DNA of 64,000 bases from Marvinbryantia formatexigens DSM 14469 (lineage in GTDB: Bacteria; Bacillota; Clostridia; Lachnospirales; Lachnospiraceae), in contig NZ_CP102268.1 in NCBI RefSeq assembly GCF_025148285.1, positions 1 to 64,000 of the forward strand. Reading direction: 5' to 3'. Under the pieces are notes generated by a model. That model ran no database searches, had not been told where the DNA came from, and was given only the letters and a program-made list of their open reading frames with translations. The translations under genes and the position numbers were made by a program. The first letter of the stretch is position 1; each line of letters begins with the position of its first letter. Of the stretch, positions 9,344-17,337 are shown in pieces.

Positions 9344-9386
9344 ACTAAAAACGTCCACCGGACGTTTTTGTCGTATGCATGGCAAC
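9344..9386 (-). repeat. Dispersed 17-mer plus hairpin element, copy 1
   Basis: Minus strand: GTTGCCATGCATACGAC, then arms AAAAACGTCC and GGACGTTTTT around GGT, then AGT. It begins directly after the T-tract of the asp23 terminator and ends 37 bases before the nusB start. Four further copies are at 18153, 42829, 46572 and 49860, all in the same orientation. Confidence 0.9.
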
Positions 9387-9387
9387 G

Positions 9388-9420
9388 AAAAAAGAATGTG
9401 CTGCTCCGGCACATTCCCTT
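9388..9420 (-). terminator. Intrinsic terminator after asp23
   Basis: GAATGTGC and GCACATTC arms (9394-9416) followed on the minus strand by TTTTTT. On the plus strand the flank is CCCTTTTTT, so it may work both ways. nusB and later genes would need readthrough or another promoter. Confidence 0.8.
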
Positions 9421-9425
9421 TTTTC

Positions 9426-9815
9426 TTATTTGCCGCTTTCCATCATTACATTGGCAATCTGGACATTTACATTTTCCACGGTAAGCCCTGTCATATTTTC
9501 TATGGCGGTCTTTACCTTTTCCTGCACCTTCTGGCAGGTTTTCGGAACGCTGTAGCCATAATCGAGATTCAGCGTAAGATCCACATTTACAATGCCATTT
9601 TCCACGGTAACCTTTACTCCTCTGGAAAGGCTCTTGATTCCCATTCTGCTGACCAGCTCGTTTGTGATATTTCCTGCCATGCTCGCCACGCCCTTCGTCT
9701 CCGTGGCGGCAAGTCCCGCAATAATCGTAATGACTTCATTCGAAATCTGAACTCTGCCTGTTCCTTCGTTATCCATAATGGTATAATTGCTGTTCTGACG
9801 TTCTTCCTTTCCCAT
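9426..9815 (-). CDS. Asp23/Gls24-family envelope stress protein (YqhY-like)
   Basis: Small cytoplasmic or membrane-associated Asp23-family protein; the YqhY relatives beside nusB are linked to lipid/envelope homeostasis. Seen: GRVQISNEVITIIAGLAATE, GVASMAG, RGVKVTVENGIVNVDLTL and VQEKVKTAIENMTGLTVENV, the whole family pattern in 129 residues. GAAGGAGG precedes the ATG. It is the first gene after a strong sigma-A promoter and heads the nusB-xseAB-ispA-dxs run. Confidence 0.93.
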   Translation of the reverse strand: MGKEERQNSNYTIMDNEGTGRVQISNEVITIIAGLAATETKGVASMAGNITNELVSRMGIKSLSRGVKVTVENGIVNVDLTLNLDYGYSVPKTCQKVQEKVKTAIENMTGLTVENVNVQIANVMMESGK

Positions 9816-9861
9816 AACGTTTTACCTCCTTCAATGACGCATCCCGTCATTTGCTTCTTTC

Positions 9862-9890
9862 AGTATAACAAAAATCCGGGGGTTTGTAAA
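9862..9890 (-). promoter_or_regulatory. Sigma-A promoter of the asp23-nusB operon
   Basis: Minus strand TTTACA (9890-9885), 17-base spacer, TATACT (9867-9862), about 45 bases before the asp23 start. The insertion sequence ends only 18 bases upstream of the -35 box, so the core promoter is intact. Confidence 0.8.
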
Positions 9891-9908
9891 CTGTTTCTTC
9901 AGGCGGTC

Positions 9909-11160
9909 CACGACAAACGCATGAATGATTCCTATCGTCCAATTTCTGTTTTTCTTATTTTTTTAAGATTCCAATACTTCTTCCAAATGCTTGATTGGAC
10001 GCAATCCAATTACATATCTCTTTTTTCTCATGGATAATTTATGTCTTGACACCTCTGCTGTCTTCAGTATACTTAAACTCCATTTCCTGATAATATTCAG
10101 GTTCTGTGCCGCCATCTTATCAATCGTTGTGTTTGCATCTTCCCGGAATGTCACATCCAAATGCCAGTGCATACTCTCTATACTCCAATGACCTCTTACC
10201 GCCCGGCTTACTGTTTCTATTTCTTCCTTCAGACTGCTGATAAAATACCGGTATTCTATCAGCCGCTTCCCTTCTTTTTCCAATGTCTTCCGTTCCATTA
10301 TGATACTTTTCAGACCTTTCCAGGCTTTCTTCTGGCTTAGCCATTTTATTTTTTCCGTCTGGTAATACTCCCTTGTTTCAATCTGTCCATGTGCTTTTTC
10401 CTGTGTTTTCTTATAAATTCCCCTTTCCTTTATCTCCTTCCGGAACTCCGGGTCTTCAAAATATTCTCTTACATCCTCATATAATGTTCCCTGGTTTGCT
10501 TTTAACGAAAGAACATAATCTGCCCTCTTATTCCTTATCTTTTCTGCTATCGCTGTCTGGGTCCCCATTGCATCTATGGTTACAATCTGCCCTTTTACCT
10601 GTATTTTCTCCAGTAACTCAGGAATGGCTGTTATCTCATTGCTCTTTTCCCCGACAGCCTTCTGCCCAAGGCAGTACCCGTCTTCCTTACTCCACGCGGA
10701 AACAATATGGCCGGGTTTCTCTCCATTCCTCTTATTGGAACGCATGGTTTTACCATCAATACATATGATTTTTTTCAGCAGTTCCCCTTCGTTCCTGTTT
10801 AACCGCTCCTGCCATTTCCCATAAAGCTGCTGCAGGATCTCCGGTGACACCATTCCCATAACCCGCCGCAGGGTATCATGCGATGGCGGACCATTTTTCA
10901 GTTCAATGTACTTACGCAAATAATCCTGATAATCCTCAGCAAACAGGGCCATTTCTACCCAGTCATCTGCATTTGCAAGAGTCGCAAACAGCACAATTAC
11001 CAGGATATCCTTTAACGTATGCCGGACTTTGCTTTGCTGGCGGCTGTCTTCAATATATTCCATCCATTCTAATAATTCCTGCATATCTTCACTCCCCTTT
11101 TCTTTTATTTTAACAGAAAAGAGGCGTGTTCACAATTTGTTTACTCATGCGTTTGTCGTG
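9909..11160 (-). mobile_element. ISAs1-family insertion sequence, complete, 1252 bp
   Basis: Both ends carry the 16-bp terminal inverted repeat CACGACAAACGCATGA (9909-9924 and the complement at 11145-11160). The element is flanked by an identical 9-bp direct repeat CAGGCGGTC (9900-9908 and 11161-11169), which is a target-site duplication. It contains one intact transposase gene. Length, end length and duplication length fit the ISAs1 family. Clean flanks and an intact gene suggest a recent insertion. Confidence 0.95.
9963..11084 (-). CDS. ISAs1-family transposase
   Basis: DDE-type transposase of 373 residues. Seen: N-terminal DDE_Tnp_1-associated region (DSRQQSKVRHTLKDILVIVL), catalytic-core motifs IDGKTMRSNKR, VTIDAMGTQTAIAEKI and the C-terminal HWSIESMHWHLDVTFREDAN holding the acidic third residue. 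No frameshift or internal stop. Less GC-rich than the neighbouring operon genes, as expected for a mobile gene. Confidence 0.95.
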   Translation of the reverse strand: MQELLEWMEYIEDSRQQSKVRHTLKDILVIVLFATLANADDWVEMALFAEDYQDYLRKYIELKNGPPSHDTLRRVMGMVSPEILQQLYGKWQERLNRNEGELLKKIICIDGKTMRSNKRNGEKPGHIVSAWSKEDGYCLGQKAVGEKSNEITAIPELLEKIQVKGQIVTIDAMGTQTAIAEKIRNKRADYVLSLKANQGTLYEDVREYFEDPEFRKEIKERGIYKKTQEKAHGQIETREYYQTEKIKWLSQKKAWKGLKSIIMERKTLEKEGKRLIEYRYFISSLKEEIETVSRAVRGHWSIESMHWHLDVTFREDANTTIDKMAAQNLNIIRKWSLSILKTAEVSRHKLSMRKKRYVIGLRPIKHLEEVLES

Positions 11161-11243
11161 CAGGCGGTCCTCACCGGTTCAATTTTATAAATCCCGCAGC
11201 ACTTCCCATCTGCCATATTGCTTACCATTCACATGTCTTGTAC

Positions 11244-11414
11244 TTAAAATTGGCACTTTGGCTTTCTTTTCTCTGTTGTAATGCATAGTCCACATGTAAA
11301 CAAAAAAGAGTAAACGCTTTTATCATCACTTATTAATTGAAAGGATTTGTTTTTTAGATAATCCGAAATATCAGTTATTATAATGACAATAATCACTACT
11401 TGAAAAAACTTCAT
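11244..11414 (-). CDS. Possible small hydrophobic ORF overlapping the XRE gene
   Basis: A 56-codon frame that begins with an ATG overlapping the XRE stop codon (ATGA). The N-terminus is strongly hydrophobic (FFQVVIIVIIIT), followed by a polar stretch and three cysteines in the C-terminal third. There is no independent ribosome binding site, and AT-rich DNA easily yields such frames, so it may be chance. No family recognised. Confidence 0.25.
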   Translation of the reverse strand: MKFFQVVIIVIIITDISDYLKNKSFQLISDDKSVYSFLFTCGLCITTEKRKPKCQF

Positions 11415-11731
11415 TTTCCATCCAGATATCCTTCCGCATATGATATCAGTTTTTCTCGACCAATTGCATCCATATTCTGAGTAAGTGATAACAGTTTTCT
11501 TTCATATGGCTTTAAATTGGTCGCATCCACAGACATGCGAATATCTGAAATGCCTAACAAGTAATCAATGCTAACCCCAAAAATATCCGCAAGTTTAATA
11601 AGAGACTTTGCACTTGGATAATATTTTCCTTTTTCATATGCACTTATAGTTTCCTGTGACACTTCTAAATCAATGCTCAAACGTATTTGTGTTATATGCT
11701 TTTCTTCTCTTAATTCTTTAATCCTATTCAT
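11411..11731 (-). CDS. XRE-family transcriptional regulator
   Basis: DNA-binding protein of 106 residues. Seen: a helix-turn-helix at about residues 3-57 (RIKELREEKHITQIRLSI, then VSQETISAYEKGKYYPS) and a short C-terminal tail (YERKLLSLTQNMDAIGREKL). The ATG at 11731 has AGGG eight bases upstream, better than the GTG nine bases before it. Visibly AT-rich against its surroundings, suggesting transfer. A 32-base palindromic operator lies in its promoter region, so autoregulation is likely, and a peptide gene diverges from the other side. Confidence 0.88.
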   Translation of the reverse strand: MNRIKELREEKHITQIRLSIDLEVSQETISAYEKGKYYPSAKSLIKLADIFGVSIDYLLGISDIRMSVDATNLKPYERKLLSLTQNMDAIGREKLISYAEGYLDGK

Positions 11732-11785
11732 GATACTCACCCTAATATATTCTACATGTTACGCTTGATTTTATTAGAAGTATAG

Positions 11786-11834
11786 ATTATAATATATACA
11801 ACAATAACTTGTATTATCACAAGTTATTGTTGTA
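11786..11834 (-). promoter_or_regulatory. Promoter with perfect 16-bp inverted-repeat operator
   Basis: Arms 11797-11812 and 11819-11834 are exact reverse complements (TACAACAATAACTTGT and its complement) separated by six bases. On the minus strand a TATAAT box (11791-11786) follows directly, so the palindrome covers the -35 region of the XRE gene. It also sits about 60 bases before the divergent peptide ORF, so one site could control both. Confidence 0.7.
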
Positions 11835-11894
11835 TACGTCATTAGTCTGTGGACACCAATGACACATCAAAATTATAAGAGAGGAGGTGAAAAG

Positions 11895-11966
11895 ATGGGT
11901 TTTTTATTTGGTTCAGTTCTTTATAGTATAGGTATCTTATCATGGGCTTTCCACGGTGGCTTCTAA
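11895..11966 (+). CDS. Small hydrophobic peptide, 23 residues
   Basis: ATG preceded by GAGGAGGTGAAAAG, an essentially ideal ribosome binding site, then 23 codons and TAA. The peptide is MGFLFGSVLYSIGILSW followed by AFHGGF, so it is long enough for one membrane helix and carries no charged residue apart from a histidine. A strong bidirectional terminator follows 20 bases later, making a compact unit of operator, ribosome site, ORF and terminator. It diverges from the XRE gene. Role unknown: a signal peptide for the regulator, a membrane toxin, or a regulatory micro-protein are all possible. Confidence 0.6.
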   Translation: MGFLFGSVLYSIGILSWAFHGGF

Positions 11967-11984
11967 AATTAAGACATACCGCAC

Positions 11985-12033
11985 AAAAAAGAGTGTCATG
12001 ACATCCTTTTCAGGATGCCATGACACTCTTTTT
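11985..12033. terminator. Bidirectional intrinsic terminator
   Basis: GAGTGTCATG and CATGACACTC arms with an inner CATCC/GGATG pairing, flanked by an A-tract on the left and CTTTTT on the right. It ends the peptide transcript on the plus strand and the HEPN/MNT operon on the minus strand. Confidence 0.88.
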
Positions 12034-12067
12034 AATAATAACCAGAAATACCTAAACTCTGTCGGCA

Positions 12068-12466
12068 TCAATACCCAAGAAACTGCTTCACCTTTTCTAC
12101 AATATACCCTGCATTTTCAACCTGCACACGGCTCTCCTCTTTGCTGGCAATATAAAAATCATCATAATCCGAAGCATTTCTAATCTGGTCGGCTTTTATT
12201 ATCATTTTATAGTCCCCAGGCGTAAAGATTCCCTCTCCATTATGAACGAAATGATAATTAAACAGCTTAACTGCACCATTATGCGTTTCAGCATCTGTTT
12301 TTATGTTTGCCAGCAATGCCTTTATCGCCTTTTCGATAGCATAGAACGCCCTGTTATTCGCTGATTTATAGAGCCCTTTCAAGAGTAACTCTTCGGCTTC
12401 TGTCACAAGCTCCCCCGCTCTTTCTATTCTGACTCTTTCTAAATCTTTATAATAATTTTCACTCAT
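12068..12466 (-). CDS. HEPN-domain protein, putative toxin of a HEPN/MNT pair
   Basis: All-helical HEPN protein of 132 residues (COG1895-like). Seen: AGELVTEAEELLLKGLYKSA, NRAFYAIEKAIKALLA, then RNASDYDDFYIASKEE. HEPN partners of MNT proteins are typically ribonuclease toxins. The canonical R-X4-6-H motif is not present here; the equivalent position reads RNASDYDD, so the catalytic state is uncertain. ATG 12466 overlaps the MNT stop by eight bases with GAGGGG upstream; a TTG nine bases earlier is less likely. Confidence 0.85.
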   Translation of the reverse strand: MSENYYKDLERVRIERAGELVTEAEELLLKGLYKSANNRAFYAIEKAIKALLANIKTDAETHNGAVKLFNYHFVHNGEGIFTPGDYKMIIKADQIRNASDYDDFYIASKEESRVQVENAGYIVEKVKQFLGY

Positions 12467-12812
12467 GTATGACAATCCCCTCTTTGCTGATATTTTTAAA
12501 ATACAGATACCACGATTTTTTGCTCATATACTCCGCATAAGGGATGCACACAAAATTTATGATTGCAAAATATTTCATTGCCATGCTGACAGCCACATCT
12601 GCCAGCGCATCGTTATACTTTACAGCTTCCACTCTGCTGCACTTAACCAGAAGAGCTATGTCTATATCGGAATCATCCGAAAAATCTCCACGGGCACAGG
12701 AACCGTATAGCACACATTCTATCAGGTCATCCCGCAACACTTCTTTCACCATTGGATAAATCTCGTTTTTTACTTTGCTGACTACTTCCTGTGACAGCAC
12801 TAACTTCTCCAT
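12459..12812 (-). CDS. MNT nucleotidyltransferase, putative antitoxin
   Basis: Minimal nucleotidyltransferase of 117 residues with an exact GSX10DXD active-site motif (GSCARGDFSDDSDID) and a downstream acidic beta-strand region. In characterised MNT-HEPN pairs the MNT protein adds AMP to the toxin and neutralises it. It is the upstream gene and overlaps its HEPN partner, the usual order for antitoxin-first modules. Function inferred from family and pairing only. Confidence 0.87.
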   Translation of the reverse strand: MEKLVLSQEVVSKVKNEIYPMVKEVLRDDLIECVLYGSCARGDFSDDSDIDIALLVKCSRVEAVKYNDALADVAVSMAMKYFAIINFVCIPYAEYMSKKSWYLYFKNISKEGIVIHE

Positions 12813-12885
12813 TCCTGCAGCCCTCCCTTCCAGTCATCTCATTATTCCTCGACTTTTCCTGAAACAAATATGGCTTTACATTTTT

Positions 12886-12894
12886 ATTTTAGCA
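12886..12894 (-). promoter_or_regulatory. Extended -10 promoter of the MNT/HEPN operon
   Basis: Minus strand TGC then TAAAAT (12891-12886), a TGN-extended -10 element, about 70 bases before the MNT start. No good -35 box was found. Confidence 0.45.
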
Positions 12895-12926
12895 TACCGT
12901 AAAAACAAAATCTATCCCCAAAAAAT

Positions 12927-14516
12927 TTAGGAGCGCCCGAATTCTGCGAGCACCAGTCCCGGATTGCGTTCCTCCGTCATGCGGATGCTCCAGGAGTTCA
13001 CCCAGATGAGCAGCGGTCTGCCCTTCAAATCCTGGATTTTCTTCATATCGGAGGTGCCAGTCAGTTTGTTCATGTCAATGTCCTCGTTTTCGATCCAGCG
13101 GATGTACTCATAAGGCAGGTTTTCCATATGAATGTCAACGTTGTATTCGTTTTCCAGACGATATTTCAAGACCTCAAACTGCAGGACGCCGACAACGCCG
13201 ACGATAATTTCCTCCATACCGGTATTGTACTCCTGGAAAATCTGGATGGCGCCCTCCTGCGCAATCTGTGTGATGCCCTTCACAAACTGCTTGCGCTTCA
13301 TGGTATCCACCTGGCGCACACGCGCGAAATGCTCCGGCGCAAAGGTCGGGATGCCCTCGTAGGCAAATTTTTTGCCCGGCATACAGATAGTATCGCCGAT
13401 AGAATAGATTCCAGGGTCAAATACGCCGATGATATCCCCGGCATACGCCTCGTCCACCACATGGCGCTCCTGCGCCATCATCTGCTGCGGCTGAAGAAGA
13501 CGCTGCTTCTTGTTTCCCTGCACATGATAGACCTCCATGCCCGCATCAAATTTCCCGGAGCAGATGCGCATAAACGCAATGCGGTCGCGGTGCGCCTTGT
13601 TCATGTTTGCCTGGATCTTAAAGACAAACGCGGAAAAATCCTCTTTTATCGGGTCAATCACCCCGATATCCGCCTTACGCGGAAGCGGCGGAGTCGTCAT
13701 CTGCAGAAAGTGCTTCAGAAAGATTTCCACGCCAAAGTTGGTAAGCGCCGAACCAAAAAACACCGGCGAGAGCTTTCCCGCGCTCACCAGCTCCTGGTCA
13801 AATTCCGCGCTGGCGCCATCCAGCAGCTCGATTTCCTCCAGAAGCTGTCCCATATTATCCGCTCCGACAAATTCCTCCAGCTCCGGGGAGTCGATCGGGA
13901 TTTCCCGGCTTTCGCCTTCTTTGGTACCCTTCTGGGTATCAGAAAACGTCGTCACCTTTTTACTGCCGCGCTCATATACGCCCTTAAAATTCTTTCCTGA
14001 CCCAATCGGCCAGTTAATCGGGCAGGTAGCGATTCCAAGCTCCTTTTCGATATCGTCCAGCAGCTCAAAGGTATCGTTTGCGTCGCGGTCCATCTTATTG
14101 ATAAACGTAAAAATCGGAATATGACGCATCACACAGACCTTAAACAGCTTGCGTGTCTGCGCCTCCACGCCTTTCGACGCGTCGATTACCATCACTGCGG
14201 AATCCGCCGCCATCAGGGTACGATAGGTATCCTCCGAGAAATCCTGATGTCCCGGCGTGTCCAGGATATTGATGCAATAGCCTCCATAATTAAACTGCAG
14301 CACCGAGGATGTTACCGAAATACCTCTCTCTTTTTCAATCTCCATCCAGTCCGACACCGCATGGCGCGCCGTCGCCTTTCCTTTTACGGAACCAGCCAGG
14401 TTAATCGCGCCGCCGTAGAGCAGAAACTTCTCTGTCAGCGTCGTCTTTCCGGCATCCGGATGGGAAATAATGGCAAACGTGCGCCGTTTTTTTATCTCAT
14501 CTGCAATATTACTCAC
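12927..14516 (-). CDS. prfC: Peptide chain release factor 3
   Basis: Ribosomal GTPase that recycles RF1/RF2. Seen: G1 motif SHPDAGKTTLTE, switch II DTPGHQDFSE, G4 FINKMDRDA, and the C-terminal RF3 domain (LQFEVLKYRLENEYNVD). The GTG at 14516 is chosen because GGAGG lies seven bases upstream; the ATG two codons before it would have almost no spacing. 529 residues, as for E. coli RF3. No clear terminator was seen between prfC and the MNT promoter. Confidence 0.96.
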   Translation of the reverse strand: MSNIADEIKKRRTFAIISHPDAGKTTLTEKFLLYGGAINLAGSVKGKATARHAVSDWMEIEKERGISVTSSVLQFNYGGYCINILDTPGHQDFSEDTYRTLMAADSAVMVIDASKGVEAQTRKLFKVCVMRHIPIFTFINKMDRDANDTFELLDDIEKELGIATCPINWPIGSGKNFKGVYERGSKKVTTFSDTQKGTKEGESREIPIDSPELEEFVGADNMGQLLEEIELLDGASAEFDQELVSAGKLSPVFFGSALTNFGVEIFLKHFLQMTTPPLPRKADIGVIDPIKEDFSAFVFKIQANMNKAHRDRIAFMRICSGKFDAGMEVYHVQGNKKQRLLQPQQMMAQERHVVDEAYAGDIIGVFDPGIYSIGDTICMPGKKFAYEGIPTFAPEHFARVRQVDTMKRKQFVKGITQIAQEGAIQIFQEYNTGMEEIIVGVVGVLQFEVLKYRLENEYNVDIHMENLPYEYIRWIENEDIDMNKLTGTSDMKKIQDLKGRPLLIWVNSWSIRMTEERNPGLVLAEFGRS

Positions 14517-14577
14517 TGTCATTCCTCCAGAATATAATAAATAACCAGAAATATATTAGCAGATGCTGGAATTACTG

Positions 14578-15756
14578 TCAACGTGGCGATGCAAAAGATT
14601 TCTCTTCTCCCCTGCGGAAAATCATATATGTAGCAGGCAGCAGCGCGATGCACAATACAGGATACAGTACCAGCAGAATTTCCACAGCGCCTGTATATCT
14701 GCCTGCTGCCTGGTAAATATAAAGTCCGTTGATTACAGAATATATCTGTACAAGCTGGTGCGGTAAAATACCGATAAGCTTCTCCACAGCCGGAACCATC
14801 GGAGTGATATTTAATAAAGGCGGGATAAAAATCACGGCACATGGTACTAATACGGCTATAACGGCCGATTTTGTTTTTGCGGAAGCCAGCATAGCGAGTG
14901 AATCCGCAAACAGGCATCCAACATATCCGCCCACCGCAATCAGCAGATATTCCTGCAGGAATGTAATATTATAAAAGCTCTCCCACCCCATAATGCCGGC
15001 CTAAATCATGCAATCTGCTCCGCCGGTCCCCAGTTCCATAAAAACAGGGACAGAATACAGTGCAAAGCCGGACCAGTACACCGTCGTTATAAGAAGAAGC
15101 CCTGCTTTTATTTTTGCCGCAGTCGCCCTGTTCCGTCCAAGTGCCGTTGAGAAAAATACCGCACTGGCTCCCGTCCGGTATTCCTCCGAAAAGATACCGC
15201 TCACCAGAAAACCAGTCACAAGTAAGAGAAACATCTGGACGCCGGATGCCCCCGACGCTGCCTTCTGCCATCCGTTTGCGTATTGATAAGCAAGCGGCGT
15301 CTCCATCGCCTCATACCGGGCTATCATGAATTCTTTTTCCCCGTCCGTGTACCAGGTGCCCATCTCCTGCAGCCACTTTTGCAGATTTTTTACCCGGTTG
15401 TCATAAAAGCTCACAGCATCCTCCGGTACCAGTGAATCCGTGACTGCAGAATCCGTATTCCGGAATCCCCCAAACGACCACGTAAGCAGCATACGGATTT
15501 CCCGGTTTCCCTGATGATATCCCTGTGAAATCACCTCCGCGATTTTTTCCTCCGACAGCGGACCGTACCACCTTCCCGCCTCCTCACGGAATTTTTCCGC
15601 CGCCGCTTTTCCAGTCAGCTCCGTGCCATCCTCATTTATCCATACCATATAGCTTATCTGAAGCCTCGCTAAATACAAAACAAATACCAGCAGCAAAAGC
15701 AGCGCTATCTGACTGCTCCGCTTTGCAAATACCTTTTTCAGCTCAAAATGTACCAT
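14578..15756 (-). pseudogene. ABC-2 type permease split by an in-frame amber codon
   Basis: Multi-spanning permease. The first 251 codons give one N-terminal membrane helix, an extracellular domain and further helices, then a TAG at 15003-15001. Reading continues in the same frame for another 141 codons of membrane protein (GIMGWESFYNITFLQEYLL, then several helices). One point change CAG to TAG would explain the break. The ATG at 15756 overlaps the ATPase end by 14 bases. Either a recent pseudogene, a sequencing error, or two half-proteins; the ATG at 14991 has no obvious ribosome site. Confidence 0.75.
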
Positions 15757-16627
15757 TTTCCCCGCTCCTCTCCCCATAATGATACAGAAAAACATCCTCC
15801 AGAGTTGCCGGCACCTGTTTTGCCCCCTGTGCCGGAAGCTCCGCCGAAAGAATCCGCAGCTCCGTTCCCTCCGGCGCAGTTCTGATATTGGCAACCCGGT
15901 ATTTTCTCAGATAACCTTCCACCTGCGTCTCCGGCACCGTGCACAGCCAGACCTGTTCCGGCATTGCTTCGATTAACCCAGCCGCGGTTCCGGCGTCCTC
16001 AATACGCCCGTCCTTCATCAGCAGAATTTCATTTACAATATACTCCACATCCGGAACAATATGTGTGGAGAGCAGCACCAGCCTGTCCCGCGACAATTCA
16101 CTTAAAAGATTCCGCAGCCGGATACGCTCGTTCGGGTCCAGCCCGGCTGTCGGCTCGTCCAGAACCAGAATTTTCGGATTATTCAGCATCGCCTGGGCAA
16201 TTCCAATCCGCCGCTTCATTCCTCCCGAAAATCCCTTCATCTTTTTCTTCCGGTATCGCTCCATCCCCACCTGGCACAGCAGCTCACGAATCCGCTTACG
16301 CGCAAGAGCCGGATGCATATCCTTAATCAGCGCAATATACAACAGATACTCCTCCGCCGTAAAATCGGGATAAAAGCCAAATTCCTGCGGCAGATAGCCC
16401 AGAATGCGCCGGTATGCCTTATCCATCTGCCAGACATCCTTTCCATTGCATAAAATCCGCCCCTCATCCGGTCTGATCAAGGTACAGATCATCCGCATCA
16501 GCGTCGTTTTCCCCGCTCCGTTAGAGCCAAGAAGCCCATATACGCCATTTTCCATTCTGTAAGAAAGCCGTTCCACGGCAGTTACATCCTTATACCTTTT
16601 TGTCACATTCTCAAATACTAATTCCAT
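15743..16627 (-). CDS. ABC transporter ATP-binding protein
   Basis: Cytoplasmic ATPase of an ABC-2 exporter, 294 residues. Seen: Walker A GLLGSNGAGKTTL, Q-loop YLPQEFGFYPDFTAEEYL, signature SGGMKRRIGIAQAM, Walker B ILVLDEPTAGLDPNER and H-loop LLSTHIVPD. A C-terminal extension after residue 210 resembles bacitracin/lantibiotic-type exporters. The ATG at 16627 overlaps the upstream gene by ten bases and has GGAGGG upstream. Substrate unknown. If the split permease is dead, this ATPase may have no partner. Confidence 0.93.
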   Translation of the reverse strand: MELVFENVTKRYKDVTAVERLSYRMENGVYGLLGSNGAGKTTLMRMICTLIRPDEGRILCNGKDVWQMDKAYRRILGYLPQEFGFYPDFTAEEYLLYIALIKDMHPALARKRIRELLCQVGMERYRKKKMKGFSGGMKRRIGIAQAMLNNPKILVLDEPTAGLDPNERIRLRNLLSELSRDRLVLLSTHIVPDVEYIVNEILLMKDGRIEDAGTAAGLIEAMPEQVWLCTVPETQVEGYLRKYRVANIRTAPEGTELRILSAELPAQGAKQVPATLEDVFLYHYGERSGENGTF

Positions 16628-17337
16628 ACCGACTGTCCCTCCACAATTTCCCGGCTGGTCTGCAGCAAGCGCTTCCCGATAAACAGCAATCCTGCAAAGG
16701 TAAGCAGCAAAAGACCTGCCCACACTGTTTCTGATATTTCCTGATACAACTGCTCATTACCGGTAATCTGATACCAGACAAAGCTCCAGATAATACAGAA
16801 TCCGACTGCCGTATATTCCGTGTGGAAGCGGTGCCCGCAAAGCGTTCCAAGACAGATACACAGCGTGACATTCAGCGGAATCAGACACTGCACAATAAAA
16901 TCGGCTAAAACTACCTGTACCGTTATGCCTGTCACAGCAAAAAATACCGTCAGAAGCAGTAAATCCGCCAGGCCAAAAATCGTCATCCGCGCCGCGTATA
17001 TCTGCCGCAGTGTAAAGCAGGCGGCATTTTCCACCTCCATGACATTATAACGGACATCCTTCCACAGCTCCGGCACAAGCACCATGCCGAACAGCGGCAT
17101 TAATACTGATACCTCACGGCAGGCTTCCGGATTACTGCCGCTTATATAAAGAATTTTCCAGAAAACCGCCAGTATCAGAAGCTGCAGGCACCACCAGCGC
17201 TTTCTGATAAAACGTAATTGTCTGATTAAAAATTCCGTCCAGGTACTCTCCCGTTCCTCCAGTCCTTCATAATATGCTCTTTTGGACAGCTCAATCGTTT
17301 TTCTGATACGTGCTTCCTTCCGTTCCTGCTCCGTCAT
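16618..17337 (-). CDS. Membrane protein of the ECF-sigma/ABC operon
   Basis: 239 residues: a charged N-terminal 45 residues, then about six hydrophobic segments (for example LQLLILAVFWKILYISG and LLLLTVFFAVTGITVQVVLA). It resembles permease-like accessory proteins found between an ECF sigma factor and an ABC ATPase; no named family recognised with confidence. The ATG at 17337 has GGAGGAGAGG upstream and overlaps the sigma gene by 47 bases. It could act as membrane partner of the ATPase or as anti-sigma component; the latter is inference only. Confidence 0.8.
   Translation of the reverse strand: MTEQERKEARIRKTIELSKRAYYEGLEERESTWTEFLIRQLRFIRKRWWCLQLLILAVFWKILYISGSNPEACREVSVLMPLFGMVLVPELWKDVRYNVMEVENAACFTLRQIYAARMTIFGLADLLLLTVFFAVTGITVQVVLADFIVQCLIPLNVTLCICLGTLCGHRFHTEYTAVGFCIIWSFVWYQITGNEQLYQEISETVWAGLLLLTFAGLLFIGKRLLQTSREIVEGQSVWN

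Noticed and set aside
12927-14516. Tet(M)-type ribosomal protection protein
   Set aside because: Length 529 and the HPDAGKTT G1 motif and C-terminal domain are those of RF3, not the longer 640-residue protection proteins.
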